A stretch of DNA of 64,000 bases from Lampris incognitus (GCF_029633865.1 NC_079211.1:150843232-150907231); one strand, 5' to 3'; counted from the first letter of the stretch, positions 47,658 through 59,018 are shown. Numbers and translations are program-made. The notes: a model not told the origin generated them from the sequence alone.

Positions 47658-47756
47658 TTGTAACCATCACGGATGAACAGGCTCGGTAGCCCTTGGCTAA
47701 CGGGTCGGACCCGTTAGCCAAGGGCTACCGAGCCTGTTCATCCGTGATGGTTACAA
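47658..47756. repeat. Perfect 99-bp palindrome (49-bp arms, 1-nt centre)
   Basis: The arm ttgtaaccatcacggatgaa continues to ggctaacgggtc, then one G at 47707, then the exact inverse to 47756. The central third (agcccttggctaacgggtc) resembles the 5' flank of the SINE head at 57116-57142. It sits just upstream of the LINE at 47763. Confidence 0.9.
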
Positions 47757-47762
47757 TATATA

Positions 47763-49276
47763 ATCCCTGTTAAGGCTGTGAAGGTGTACCCACATATTAA
47801 GCCATGGGTGACACACTTGCTTAAGGTGTTGGTGAATGAAGAAGTTGCTGAAAAGAGGCGCGCGTTTCAGCGGGGAAACCTCTCCGAATTGAACGGGTTG
47901 AAAAAGGAAGTGAAATTTGACATAAGGAGAGCAAAGCAGAGTGACAAAGAACAGATAGAGAGGGGGTTGGCAGCAACAATTTAGGTTCTGCCTGGGACGG
48001 TATGAGAGCTATGACTGGCACAAGGAGCAGAAGGACATGTAAGGTTGCACAAGAGTTCAGTGAGTTTTGCTTGAGGTTTGACACCCCCAACTTCAGGAAT
48101 GTTATGCTAGAGCAGAAAACACAGTGTCAGTGGTCCCGTCCTCTTTGACAAACGCTCTGTGGTCAGTACGTCTAAACAGTCCAGAGGAAAAGCCCTGCGC
48201 CTGACAACGTAGGCATCATCATCTGTGCAGAACAACTAGGTCCCATTTGTCATTACACTTTCCAGCTATCCTGCAATCGACGGAGAATGCCGAATATTTG
48301 GAAACGGCCTAGAGTTATCCCAGTAGCCAAACACAATCGTCCCAGAGTGTCTAGTGACCTTCAGTCCAGCTGCTCTGACCTCCTTAGTCGTGACGTGTGT
48401 TGTAAAAGTGCTGAAAAAGAGCTCCTCACCAAAACGGAGAATCTTCTTGACCCTCTGCAGTTTGCCCGTAGGCCTAACGGAGGGGTAGAAGATCTACCGC
48501 CACTCTGCCCAGTCTCCTCAGGCGTGGGTCTTTTCACCACTCCTCTACATTCTTCATACTGACGACTGCCACAGCCAGCAGGACAACAGACATATTTAAA
48601 AATATGCAGAGGACTTGTGTTATTGTCAGTCTCCTCCGTGCTGATGGTCCTGTCGTAGATGGTCTCGTGCTAAAGGGCGTTCCTGCAATTGAATGTAGTA
48701 ACTCTGAAGGACGCGCTGACCGATCTGCTCCTCGGAGCACTTCCATCAAGGGGCAGGAGGCGGAAGTTGTAGAAACACACAAGTTCTCTGGTAGCTTGAC
48801 TGACAATAAGTGGAATTTGAACTCCAACACAGAGATGCTTTGTAAAAAGGGTAGCATGACTGTTCTGCCTTTGTAAGCCGTCAACATTCCATGTTGATAA
48901 GACCTTCATGGCCCTTTTTTACAAGTTTTATTAACATTTTATGTGATCTGCTGGTATGGCAATCTCAGCATCAAGGACAAAACTGTTTTTTCCAAAATGG
49001 AGAAAGTCAGCAGTAAAGTCCTTGGTGTCCATGTCCAGCAAAGTAACCTCACTGACCTGTACAGCAGACAGGAGGTGGGGAGGGCTAAATCCATCCCATC
49101 ACCCCCTTCACTCTGAGGTTCAGGTCCTACCTTATGGCCCCGGTTCAGATTTCCCCTGGAAAGAGCACTAGATCCAGACACTCATTCATTCCCACCGCCA
49201 TTTCCCCTCTGAACTCAGGCCAGGGAGCTAGATGGCAGTGATGGTGATGATGGTGATAATGATGATGATGATGATG
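47763..49276 (+). pseudogene. Degenerate LINE (CR1/L2/Rex-like group) with GAT tail
   Basis: Fragments in changing frames: VYPHIKPWVTHLLKVLVNEE and RRAFQRGNLSELNGLKKEV (47786-47930), the RT start RMPNIWKRPRVIPVAKHNRP and LDPLQFARRPNGGVEDLP (48280-48500), then IKGQEAEVVETHKFSGSLTD (48750-48800), FFPKWRKSAVKS and the C-terminal HSEVQVLPYGPGSDFP (about 49110-49160). Many stops and deletions, and the catalytic region is largely lost. It ends in a GATGATGGT microsatellite (49234-49276). Begins next to a 99-bp palindrome. Clade from motif style only. Confidence 0.7.
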
Positions 49277-49359
49277 GTCGTGACAATGGTTCATGATGGT
49301 GCTGACCTTGGCAAACTATGTCGATTTTGTTTATGACGACGTTGTCGGATATGTTGTTA

Positions 49360-49398
49360 TATATCCATTATCCATTATCCATATCCATTATCCAAACC
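49360..49398 (-). mobile_element. SINE type A tail, part to the left of the hAT insertion
   Basis: Repeated tccattatcc units ending tccaaacc, the minus-strand 3' tail of the SINE whose body resumes at 54550. Confidence 0.5.
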
Positions 49399-50207
49399 AA
49401 TGATTTCCCATGACTTCTCCAAAACCTTTTACTGAATTTCCATGACCAAAAGAAATTATTTAATCTCAATGGGACCACTGAAAACTAATTATCGTAACAC
49501 TAAGTAAAATTAGGTTTACATCTGAAATGTATGGTGCCTCTCTAAAACAAAAAAAAACACCAGACAGGCACACTTAGATACATTTCCTCATATGTTAATT
49601 CCAACGGTTTGACATTTTTGTCAGTGTCTCAAAAGATAAAAATGCCATCACATTTTCTGTCAGAGATAAACAGAGAGAAATAGTGCATTGGGGTAGGAAT
49701 GCCAGTGCTAACTACTGACTACTCAGTAATCAGTACATGAGTTGTCAATATAAGAAAAAGACAAAACATAAATAAATTAAATAAATCTTCCAAAATTAAC
49801 TTCCACTCCTAAAACTAGAGACGGAATATGCAAAGTCTGGAACTCAATGTGTAACAAATCTGTGTAGTGCAAGTCCTTGTATTCACTTTCAGCAAAATGA
49901 TATAAAATATAAAATAAATAAAATAACTCTTCTAAAGTGAACTGCTCCTAGAACTAGACAGAATATGTAAAGCCTGGAACTCAGTGTGGGACAAATCTTT
50001 GCAGTGTGAGTCCTATTCACTTTTAACAAAATAAAAAGATATAATATAAAATAAATAAATAAAATTATCTTCCGAAGTAAACTTCCACTTCTAAAGCTAG
50101 ATATGGAATATTCAAAGTCTTGAACTCGATGTGGAACAAATGTCTGTCGTGCAGGTGTAGGTATTCACTTTGAACACCGTTTTAAACTGTGGCAGTCACG
50201 TGGCAGC

Positions 50208-53200
50208 TTATTGCTTCATCTCAGCAAGCTTTTCATCAATTTGCTTTTCAATCTCTTGAAGAGAGGCCTTCTTTTCTTTGGCAGTGCGACGCAAACTGTT
50301 AGATTTTGTGATGAAAGTCAGTTGCCCAGTGGATTCAGCTTTGTCAGCGTACTCATCAGCCAACTTCTCCGGTGCACCATTGTCGTTCTCTACTCTGGCC
50401 CTCTTCTTTTAAGTTCATCCAGCTCATCTGCAAGAGCCTTTCTATTTTGCACACTCCTTTCCTTCTCATTGACCCTCCTCTGTTCATCCAGGTAGCTGTG
50501 GTACCTTTGTCTTGCTCCAGAAACTGAGATCAAAAGCTCTTTGGTGAGTTGCTCATTAGTTACACCACAAACAGATCTGATATGGCCAACGATGAGTCTC
50601 TGAGCAACCAGAGAGGCCTCCTTCTGATTCTCCACAATCAGCTCCTTGTTGATTGAGAACCCTCTCTCAACACTGGCCTGTCCATGAGAGAGAACTAGCA
50701 GCAACTTCACCACATGCCATACCTTGGAGAAAGCTTTGCTGGTTCCCATTGTCTCATGTAGTTGAGTGTCCACTCTGTCTGCCCTGGGGTCAAACTCCCT
50801 GAAGCTGGCTTGAAGGGCCGCAAAATCACAAAACTGTCCGCATTCTCGAAGGATGTCATCACACACCGACGACTCAACATGGTTAGCCCCAACAAGGTGG
50901 TGCAGCATCCTGTTCATTTGAGCCAGGCACACTTCTTTGGAGTCAGCCATGCGTCTTAGGTCAAGCACTGCATACTTCTCACTAGCTGGTGGTTCACAGG
51001 AGCCTTACTCTGTAGCTTCTCCAGTATTGTTATCAGGAATGTCTTGCATTCCAACTTTAGCTCCAGTGCCTGTCTCTCTGATATCTTGTTGATGGATTTC
51101 AGTGGGTTAAGACAGGTTTCAGCTGAGAATCCCAAGTTGATTTTGGTGGCATCCTTGTGTAAGCTGCTGTCCTGGGGAGGGATATGCAGAAGCTTCAGGA
51201 CTGAGGTGGCGTCCTTCAGAGGTTTTTCTTTGCAGAATTGCCCCATAAGTCCTGTGAATTACATACATTTAAATTAGTGTAAAAATTCAAATTCAATTGC
51301 CAATATACCCTATGTACACCAAGAGAGGTAAACAATATTATTTAGTCTATTTAAATCAAATTACATTCGGGACCAACATTTAAACTCACAAGACTGAAAC
51401 AATTAACAGAATGGATTAATCAATGAACAGAAAATATATTTAAAATTTTAGTCTAATTTTACTAGTTTTGTAATGTGTTTCTGTGCATGTAACTGTGTAA
51501 AATAATCTGATATGTGCCACTTACAACTTTATAGTTGTGTTTGTCTTTGTTCCATATGATTAAAAGAAAAGTTGGGTTTCTGACTGCTGGATAAAAATTA
51601 GGTTATTTCCAGATGACTATTTGGGTTCAGATAATGAGTGATGAACATTTACCATAATTGTGTACTTTTTAAACCTTATTTCTCTGCCATTTAATGGTCT
51701 AAATCAGTTGCATTGAGTAATCAAATAATTGTTAGTTGCAAACCTTCTCACTTTAATCATGAAAAGTCAATACAGTAAAACAGAGATTACCCACATTTGT
51801 ACTGATCAAAATTATGCATTTATTTATTTAACCTATATTTTACTAGGTTGTCCCATTGAGATGCAGACTCTTTTTCTAGAGAGACCTTGTCCATGAAATG
51901 GCAGTGCCGGCAGTAATGTTACATGACACGTTATAATACATACAAAATTAGATATAAATAATCACATTAAAATATAGCAGAATCACAGCAATGCTCAAGG
52001 CCTGGATTAAAATCCACAGCCCAAACAGAGAACTCAATTCAAAGTAAGTCTCTAGGTGTCACTGTTGTTCACTTATTCGTTCAGAGTGGGGATTTGAAGT
52101 GTTGATCGAATGAATAGAAACACAACGCTTATATGGCAAAATCAATAACCATTAGCGTCAACAAAATAAATCCAAAGATGCCCATAATCACCTGCAGTAC
52201 TGCTTGTCCACTTGAATTAGTTTGAGAAAATACCAAACACAGGTCAAACAAAGTATTAGGCCCATGGCTACATCTCTTCAGACAAACAGAGGGCAGAAAC
52301 AGAGCATACACATATAATATGAAAATCCCCACCTTTCATCGGTGGAAACATATCCTCGCTGAGGAAGGGGGGCATGGGCTTATCCGTCTGATAGAGCGTG
52401 AGGAAGGGGGTGATCTCTCTCTGGCGAGGCTGGTGAAGATCATCACTTTTGGGATGAACAGAGGATCCTTGGAACTGTTCTTCACAGCCTCAAAAGGCTT
52501 AACCTTGGGATCCGGAAGATCGCCCTTCAGCACTCTCTCTACGTAGGTTGTCACGCAGGGCCAAAGCTGCAGAGCTCGGTCAGACACACGGACATTTTCA
52601 AGCCAACGGTGTCTGCAGAACTTGAGCATCACGGTGCTGCATCCGGTGGCGGTGACGAAGTCCTGATGACGAGCAGGACGATCATGGAAAAGCCGGTATA
52701 GGCTCGAGAGTGTGTGCTCAATGTCCCAGCTAGTAGCTTTGCATCCCTCGCTAAAGGCGCTGTGCATGATATGCAAACCGCAAGAAGCAACGTTGAGAAG
52801 CGACCTGTCCACCTGCTTTTGCATCTCTCTCTGTAGAAGTCCAAACGCTGTCCAGTTCACATGTGGCCCGTCCATAGACCGCTGGATGAGGTTATTAACT
52901 CCTGTCTCGGACAGCGCGTTGCTCATCTTTTTGACGATAGCAACCGCAGTGGAATGTCCCAAAAATTCCGAGCCAACATCTTTAGTCTTTCCTTCTGCTC
53001 CATCCCACCGCCTCACGTGTAAATCCACTTGTTTGGACTGCAAATGGTGGTTTGGGCTTTCGTCAAACAGCACTACATATGCCGTTTGTTGGGACACTTG
53101 TGACAGTAAGAGTCTTTTAAAGTGCGGCGGAGCAAGCCCAAAAGGGCAGACATAGGCACACTTGTTCTCACCACAGGTACATTTCGCTGCAATCTGGCTG

Positions 53201-53602
53201 TCAAAACACGGCTCGTGTCCTCGGATGACTTGATTGAGTAGTGTGAATTCATGATTTCTAGTGCCCACAGTAGCTCCGCTTTGAGGACTTCATTTTTAGC
53301 AGAAACGTCCAAAGTTGTCTGCTTTGTTGCTGTGGAAACTGTAGTAGTGTTGCTGGATGTCCTCACAGCGTCCGCGTTCATAAACTCACCTATGGGTATT
53401 GTGCTGCTAGCAACTGCGGCTACAGTCTCGTGCTTTTCCCCTTCAGGTGGCTAACGAGCGCTGCCTCGCCCATATTCGAAATGTCAAATGTTTTACAGCA
53501 CAGTTTGCATTTAGCACGTCTTGGGTCAGTGTCTTTTGCCAGCCATAACTGGTATTTACCCTTAAAAAGCCAGGTATTATTGATGCTGCACTTCCCTGGC
53601 AT
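50208..53602 (-). pseudogene. hAT-family transposase with BED finger and one intron, frameshifted
   Basis: Starts MPGKCSINNTWLFKGKYQ at 53602 with a BED-type zinc finger (CKLC...H around 53500-53430). The central part (53300-52334) resembles the catalytic part of hAT transposases (FGLAPPHFKRLLLS, YVVLFDES). The intron 52332-51252 (1081 bp, GT/AG) joins PMK to GLMGQF in frame. The C-terminal part holds the hAT dimerisation text SVERGFSINKEL and ends at TAA 50210-50208. At least five small indels break the frame, near 53433-53441 (A run), 53202-53222, 52412-52424 (one extra AG in an AGAGAGAGA run), 50961-50966 and 50395-50403. Otherwise the domains are well preserved, so the copy is young or the indels are sequence errors. 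Function is cut-and-paste transposition in the nucleus; this copy should not make full protein. Confidence 0.85.
51252..52332 (-). other. Intron of the hAT transposase
   Basis: Donor G/GTGGGG at 52333-52328 and acceptor TTCACAG at 51258-51252; the two flanks join in phase to give a sequence continuous with the family. The interior is AT-rich with no coding signal. Confidence 0.75.
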
Positions 53603-53691
53603 TTTGTCGGCATCGTCCGTTTGCTAGCAGAAGCAACTGCAGGCTAGTGGGCGGGCCTGCAGTTGCTAGGCGCTTGCACGGCGCATGCCCA

Positions 53692-54322
53692 GTAACACAG
53701 ACTGGCCCAGTAACAGAGACTGGCCCAGTAACACAGACTGGCCCAGTAACACAGACTGAGCCAGTAACACAGACTGGGCCAGTAACACAGACTGGGCCAG
53801 TAACACAGACTGGCCCAGTAACACAGACTGGGCCAGTAACACAGACTGAGCCAGTAACACAGACTGGCCCAGTAACACAGACTGGGCCAGGAACACAGAC
53901 TGAGCCAGTAACACAGACTGGCCCAGTAACACAGGCTGAGCCAGTAACACAGACTGGCCCAGTAACACAGACTGGCCCAGTAACACAGACTGAGCCAGTA
54001 ACACAGACTGGCCCAGTAACACAGACTGAGCCAGTAACACAGACTGGCCCAGTAACACAGACTGAGCCAGTAACACAGACTGGCCCATTAACACAGACTG
54101 GCCCAGTAACACAGACTGGGCCAGTAACACAGACTGGCCCAGTAACACAGACTGAGCCAGTAACACAGACTGGCCCAGTAACACAGACTGGCCCAGTAAC
54201 ACAGACTGAGCCAGGAACACAGACTGAGCCAGTAACACAGACTGGCCCAGTAACACAGACTGGCCCAGTAACAGAGACTGGCCCAGTAACACAGACTGGC
54301 CCAGTAACACAGACTGGGCCAG
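53692..54322. repeat. 18-bp minisatellite inside the hAT 5' region (about 35 copies)
   Basis: Units of cccagtaacacagactgg with single-base variants (gcc/gag, tgg/ggg, one cccatt). Because 18 is a multiple of 3, frames on both strands stay open (TQTGPV or VCVTGP), giving false ORFs of over 200 aa. Confidence 0.9.
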
Positions 54323-54549
54323 ACTGAAGAAACTGTTCACACCACCAACATATCACGACGGTCCGTGGCAATTTACATATTATGACACATCGATTTTGTT
54401 TGGATTAATTGATGAAACTTTAGATATATTTCCATGACTTTTCCAAAACTTCTGACAAAATATTATTTTCCATAACTTTTCCAGGGCCTGGAAATTGCAT
54501 TTTAAAATTCCATGACTTTTCCAGGTTTTTCATGACCATACGAACCCTG

Positions 54550-54705
54550 TCTCAGGGTCGCAGGATGCTGGAGCCTATCCCAGCAGTCACTGGGCGGCAG
54601 GCGGGAAGACGCTCTGGACAGGCCGCCAGGCCACCACAGGTCCCACACACACACACACACACACATACCTGGGACAATTTAGTATGGCCAATTCACCTGA
54701 CATAG
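54550..54705 (-). mobile_element. SINE type A, part to the right of the hAT insertion
   Basis: Starts tctcagggtcgcaggatgct directly at the hAT end and runs to gtatggccaattcacctgac, where a TA/GT microsatellite takes over. The matching tail of the same SINE type is on the far side of the hAT element (49360-49398). Confidence 0.65.
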
Positions 54706-54707
54706 TA

Positions 54708-54708
54708 C

Positions 54709-54768
<60 letters not shown>
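54708..54768. repeat. TA then GT microsatellite
   Basis: atatat run followed by a gtgtgt run. Confidence 0.9.
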
Positions 54769-54772
<4 letters not shown>

Positions 54773-55360
54773 CGTATAACATAAGAAAAGGTGGTATACA
54801 GACCCATGTTGTGTGATATTGGTGACATGTTGATCTTGTGACTGAGGTGGTGAATCTCAGCACTGTATTCTCATATGCAGTCGTGTGGTTGGGCAGGTGG
54901 GCCTCGGACCACTGTTGTCGCCCCCGAGGCCGTAACATTTACCCCCTGCTCAGTGTTCCCCGGGTAGTCCTTCTGCGTTTTACCGTCTTGCTGCAAAACC
55001 AGCTGCAAAGCTGAATCTCTCATGTAATGTGTCACTACAGGTGACAACTAGTCTTCAAAAATGTAACGACATAAATAATTGAATATACGTTTCTCATTTG
55101 AAATGTTTTGAATAGAGACGTTGATCGAATCCAATAAGAACAACAATAAGACCTGAGGGTAAACTCTAACTGTCCAATAATCTGTCTTTACGTGAACCCG
55201 ATAATCCAGATAAGAAAACCACAGAAAAGTGAATCAGTTCATCAAATAATGTTGCAGACACACATCTGAACACTAGATGGCGCCATTGGACCGGTTTAAA
55301 AGCGAGAAACGAACACAGCGGCATGACGGGGCGTGGGCCTTACGGTGCAGTTACGCTGTT

Positions 55361-55727
55361 ATAATAATAATAATAATCTCATTAATAATATTGATATTTT
55401 TATCATTAATATAAATAATAATAGATATAAAAATAATATATATACTTATAATAATTTCAATAACAATCTCCTTAATAATGATATAGATATTTTTATCATT
55501 AATATCAATAATAAAAACATCATTAATACCTTATTATTATATGCTTATAATAGTAATCTAATTAATAATAATGACATTATTATAAATAATAACAGTAACA
55601 GTAATATCATTAATACTACATTATGTGCTTCTAATAATAATAATAGTAATCTAATAATAATGCTGGTATTAATGTAAATAGTAATAATAGTAATGTTTAT
55701 AATAATAAAAATAATAATAATGTGCAA
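55361..55727. repeat. TAA-rich array
   Basis: ataataat runs mixed with a block attaataatattgatatttt that recurs every 100 bp or so. Confidence 0.88.
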
Positions 55728-55884
55728 CACTTTTGGTTTGGCGTGTTAGCTGGTGTGCAGTGTGCGGGGGGGGGTGAGTTGTGCAGGTGAGTCAGGTGTA
55801 CATGGGGGGTGTTGTCCAAAGGTTCCCTGACAAAACACAACACAGATTGACAACATGGAGCACACAGATGGTTAGTTGAGTTAA

Positions 55885-55898
55885 CACACACACACACA

Positions 55899-55937
<39 letters not shown>

Positions 55938-55944
55938 ACATACA

Positions 55945-55977
<33 letters not shown>
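55885..55977. repeat. CA microsatellite with TACA interruptions
   Basis: cacaca run with catacaca breaks. Confidence 0.9.
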
Positions 55978-56111
55978 GGGCCATTAAAGTGAGCTCCCAG
56001 TAAGACAAATAAAGTGAAATCAAATAAATTGGTTCTATTTTATTCTCTACTGCTGGTTGAATGGCTCATGTGTTTTATAGGTGATGGTACTGGTGTGTTG
56101 GTTTCTCCCAC

Positions 56112-56925
56112 AGACCACCACCACCACCCCACCTTACTGTTATAAACCACCACCACATCCCACCTTACTGTTATAAACCACCACCACCACCACCCCACCT
56201 TACTGTTATAAACCACTACATCCCACCTTACTGTTATAAACCACCACCACCCCACCTTACTGTTATAAACCACCACCATCCCACCTTACTGTTATAAACC
56301 ACTACATCCCACCTTACTGTTATAAACCACCACCACCCCACCTTACTGTTATAAACCACCACCACCCCACCTTACTGTTATAAACCACCACCACCCCACC
56401 TTACTGTTATAAACCACCACCATCCCACCTTACTGTTATAAACCACTACATCCCACCTTACTGTTATAAACCACCACCACCCCACCTTACTGTTATAAAC
56501 CACCACCACCCCACCTTACTGTTATAAACCACCACCATCCCACCTTACTGTTATAAACCACTACATCCCACCTTACTGTTATAAACCACCACCACCCCAC
56601 CTTACTGTTATAAACCACCACCACCCCACCTTACTGTTATAAACCACTACATCCCACCTTACTGTTATAAACCACTACATCCCACCTTACTGTTATAAAC
56701 CACTACATCCCACCTTACTGTTATAAACCACTACATCCCACCTTACTGTTATAAACCACTACATCCCACCTTACTGTTATAAACCACTACATCCCACCTT
56801 ACTGTTATAAACCACTACATCCCACCTTACTGTTATAAACCACTACATCCCACCTTACTGTTATAAACCACTACATCCCACCTTACTGTTATAAACCACT
56901 ACATCCCACCTTACTGCAATTTATT
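56112..56925. repeat. 26-29-bp minisatellite (CCCACCTTACTGTTATAAACCACTACAT)
   Basis: About 29 units. Two forms, ending caccaccac or cactacat, alternate in the left part; the right part (from about 56650) is nearly uniform cactacat, which suggests recent local growth. Confidence 0.95.
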
Positions 56926-57009
56926 TGACTTGCATATAAAGAGAGAAAGTGAATCATTGTGTACAGGCCAGTATTTTTAGAAATGATTATCCAGCTGCAG
57001 GCGGTGGTT

Positions 57010-57145
57010 ATCATATATATTGTAGCGAGTTCGGGGGGCAACCACAGGAAGTGCCGCGACCGGGACGCGAACCCGTATCGCCCGCACCACGGGAGACATC
57101 GCTGACCGCTCAACTAAAGGGTTAGACCCGCTAGCCAAGGGCCAA
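57010..57145 (-). mobile_element. tRNA-headed SINE head, type E
   Basis: On the minus strand: tagttgagcggtcagcgatg (A-box region), then gggttcgcgtcccg (B-box). The 5' flank gcccttggctagcgggtcta closely resembles the arms of the 99-bp palindrome at 47658-47756. Confidence 0.5.
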
Positions 57146-57168
57146 CATGTCTACTTATCGATGCACGT

Positions 57169-57171
<3 letters not shown>

Positions 57172-57220
<49 letters not shown>
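57172..57220. repeat. TA microsatellite
   Basis: Pure ta run of about 49 bp, able to extrude as a cruciform, directly left of the 129-bp palindrome. Confidence 0.92.
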
Positions 57221-57230
<10 letters not shown>

Positions 57231-57234
57231 GTAG

Positions 57235-57363
57235 ACAGGAAAAAAGATTTTAATACATTGCCGTACAGGCCTGTTTCGTGCGTCTCGTACTCATTAGCAG
57301 CTGATGAGTGCGAGACGCAGGAAACAGGCCTGTACGGCAATGTATTAAAATCTTTTTTCCTGT
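57235..57363. repeat. Near-perfect 129-bp palindrome beside a TA microsatellite
   Basis: acaggaaaaaagattttaat and onward to the centre tagcagctg at about 57295, then the inverse to 57363, with a few mismatches (cgtgcg/cgcagg). A pure TA run (57172-57220) lies just left. The text caggcctgtttc resembles the likely Penelope terminal repeats near 1250 and 1440. Confidence 0.85.
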
Positions 57364-57369
57364 ATCCAT

Positions 57370-59015
57370 GTTGATGCGGATTCCATCCTGGCCGTGGAAC
57401 AACGGACCAACTCTTTACCCTTGCGGAAGTGTTGAGGGGGGCATGGGAGTTTGACCAGCCAGTCTACATGTGTTTTGTGGACTTTGAGAAGGCTTGCGAC
57501 CGTGTACCCCGGGGCAGTCTGTGGGGGGTACTGCGAGAGTGTGGGGTACCTGGGCAGTTGCTGCAAGCTCTTCGATCCTTTTATAACAACCGGGTATCAC
57601 GAGATTCGTGTCATAGTCATGAAATGTAATCTTTGAAATCGTGCTGGGGGACACGATGTCACTGAAATGTTCTTGTCCGGCACCACGAAGTTGTATCCGA
57701 TGCATTCCTATGGGCCATGTTTTTCTTGAGCGAGTCACCTTATCAAGATGCTGGCTCTGGCTGGTCTGGCCTCCCGGGAGAATGCCGGTCACTAACGTAT
57801 ATTTGAAAACACAAAAACTATGGCGGTTAGGGTTAGGGTCGTTTTTAGGCCAGACCAGCCAGAGCCAGCATCTTAATAATGTGACTCGCATAAGAAAAAC
57901 TTGGCCCATAGGAATGCATCGGATACAACTTCATGGTGCCGGACAAGAACATTTCAGTGACATGGTGTCCCCCCCGCACGATTTCATTTCGTGACTTTGA
58001 CACAAAATCTCATGATACCGGGCTGTGTTTAACCAAAGTGAGAGTTGTGTCCGTATTCTCGGCACAAAGTCAAACACGTTTTCGCTGGGTGTCGGACTCC
58101 GCCAAGGTCGTCCCTTGTCTCCGATGCTGTTTGTGATATTCATGGACAGGATCTCAAGGTGAGGAGTGTGTCCGTTTTGGGAACCTTAGAATTGCATCTC
58201 TGCTCTTCGCAGATGATGTGGTTTTGTTGGCTTCATCAGAACACGACCTCCGGGGCACACTGGGGCGGTTTGCAGCTGAGTGTGAAATGGCCGGGATGAG
58301 AGTCAGCACCTCCAAGTCTGAGGCCATGGTCCTCTACCGGAACATGGTGGGTTGCTCCCTCCGGGTTGGGTATGAGTTGTTGCCTCAAGTGAAGGAGTTC
58401 AAGTATCTCGGGGTCTTGTTCATGAGTGAGGGTAGGATGGAGCGGGAGATTGACAGGTGGATTGGTGCAGCATCAGCAGTAATGTGGACGTTGTACCGGA
58501 CCATTGTGGTGAAGAGGGAGCTGAGCTGGAAGGCAAAGCTCTCAATGTACCAGTCAGTCTTGGTTCCAACCCTCACCTATGGTCATGAGCTTTGGGGAGT
58601 GACCGAAGGGGTGAGATCGTGGATACAAGTGGCTGAAATGAGTTTCCTCCGTAGGGTGTCTGGGCTCAGCCTTAGAGATAGGGTGAGGAGCTCGGACATC
58701 CGGAGGGAGCTCGGAGTAGAGCCGCTGCTCCTTCACGTCGAAAGGAGCCAGTTGAGGTGGTTCGGGCATCTGATTAGGATGCGTCCTGGGTGCCTTCCTT
58801 TGGAGGTTTACCGGGCAGGTCCAGCTGGGAGGAGAGCCCGGGATAGACCCAGAACTCACTGGAGGGACTACATGTCCAGTCTGGCCTGGGAACGCCTTGG
58901 GATCCCCCAGGAGGAGCTGGAGGGCGCTGCTGGGGAGAGGGACGTCTGGAGTGCCCTACTTAGCTTGCTGCCACCGCCACCCCACCCCGGAGAAGTGGCT
59001 GAAAATTATGATTAA
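57370..59015 (+). pseudogene. LINE reverse transcriptase fragment, split by a MITE
   Basis: RT text PVYMCFVDFEKACDRVPRGS at 57460-57520 gives way to an inserted inverted-repeat element (57593-58019), after which the RT resumes (VRVVSVFSAQSQTRF). An ADDVV catalytic motif follows at about 58210, then VKEFKYLGVLF and the C-terminal ELGVEPLLLHVERSQLRWFG...RPRTHWRDYMSSLAWERLG. The 265-aa ORF 58218-59015 is still open. It ends in CCCGGAGAAGTGGCTGAAAATTATGATTAATTAA and an ATAG microsatellite. This family recurs in the window at 12.2, 17.6 and 60.2 kb as 3' ends. The clade is not assigned. Confidence 0.8.
57593..58019. mobile_element. MITE with long inverted arms inside the LINE RT
   Basis: The left arm starts ggtatcacgagattcgtgtc and the right arm ends, inverted, ggtatcatgagattttgtgt. 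The arms stay paired for about 180 bp (ttcttgtccggcacca, gatgctggctctggctggtc). The centre includes ggttagggttagggtcg. The LINE RT reading breaks at the left edge and resumes after the right edge. Confidence 0.75.
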
Positions 59016-59016
59016 T

Positions 59017-59018
59017 TA

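Larger units (their letters stand above)
49399..54549 (-). mobile_element. hAT DNA transposon, nearly complete, nested in a SINE
   Basis: The right end (5' of the transposase) is CAGGGTTCGTATGGTCATG on the minus strand, ending at 54549, followed inward by repeated CTGGAAAAGTCATGG motifs. The left end carries matching CCATGACTT motifs (49408-49452) but lacks a clean CAGGG. SINE-type sequence abuts both ends: tail units (tccattatcc) up to 49398 and the rest of a minus-strand SINE from 54550. About 11 nt of the expected SINE is missing at the junction and I see no exact 8-bp target duplication. An 18-bp minisatellite (53692-54322) lies inside the element upstream of the transposase. Confidence 0.75.

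Noticed and set aside
53577-54371. 264-aa repeat protein with a VCVTGP unit
   Set aside because: 18-bp minisatellite inside the hAT element, open on both strands.
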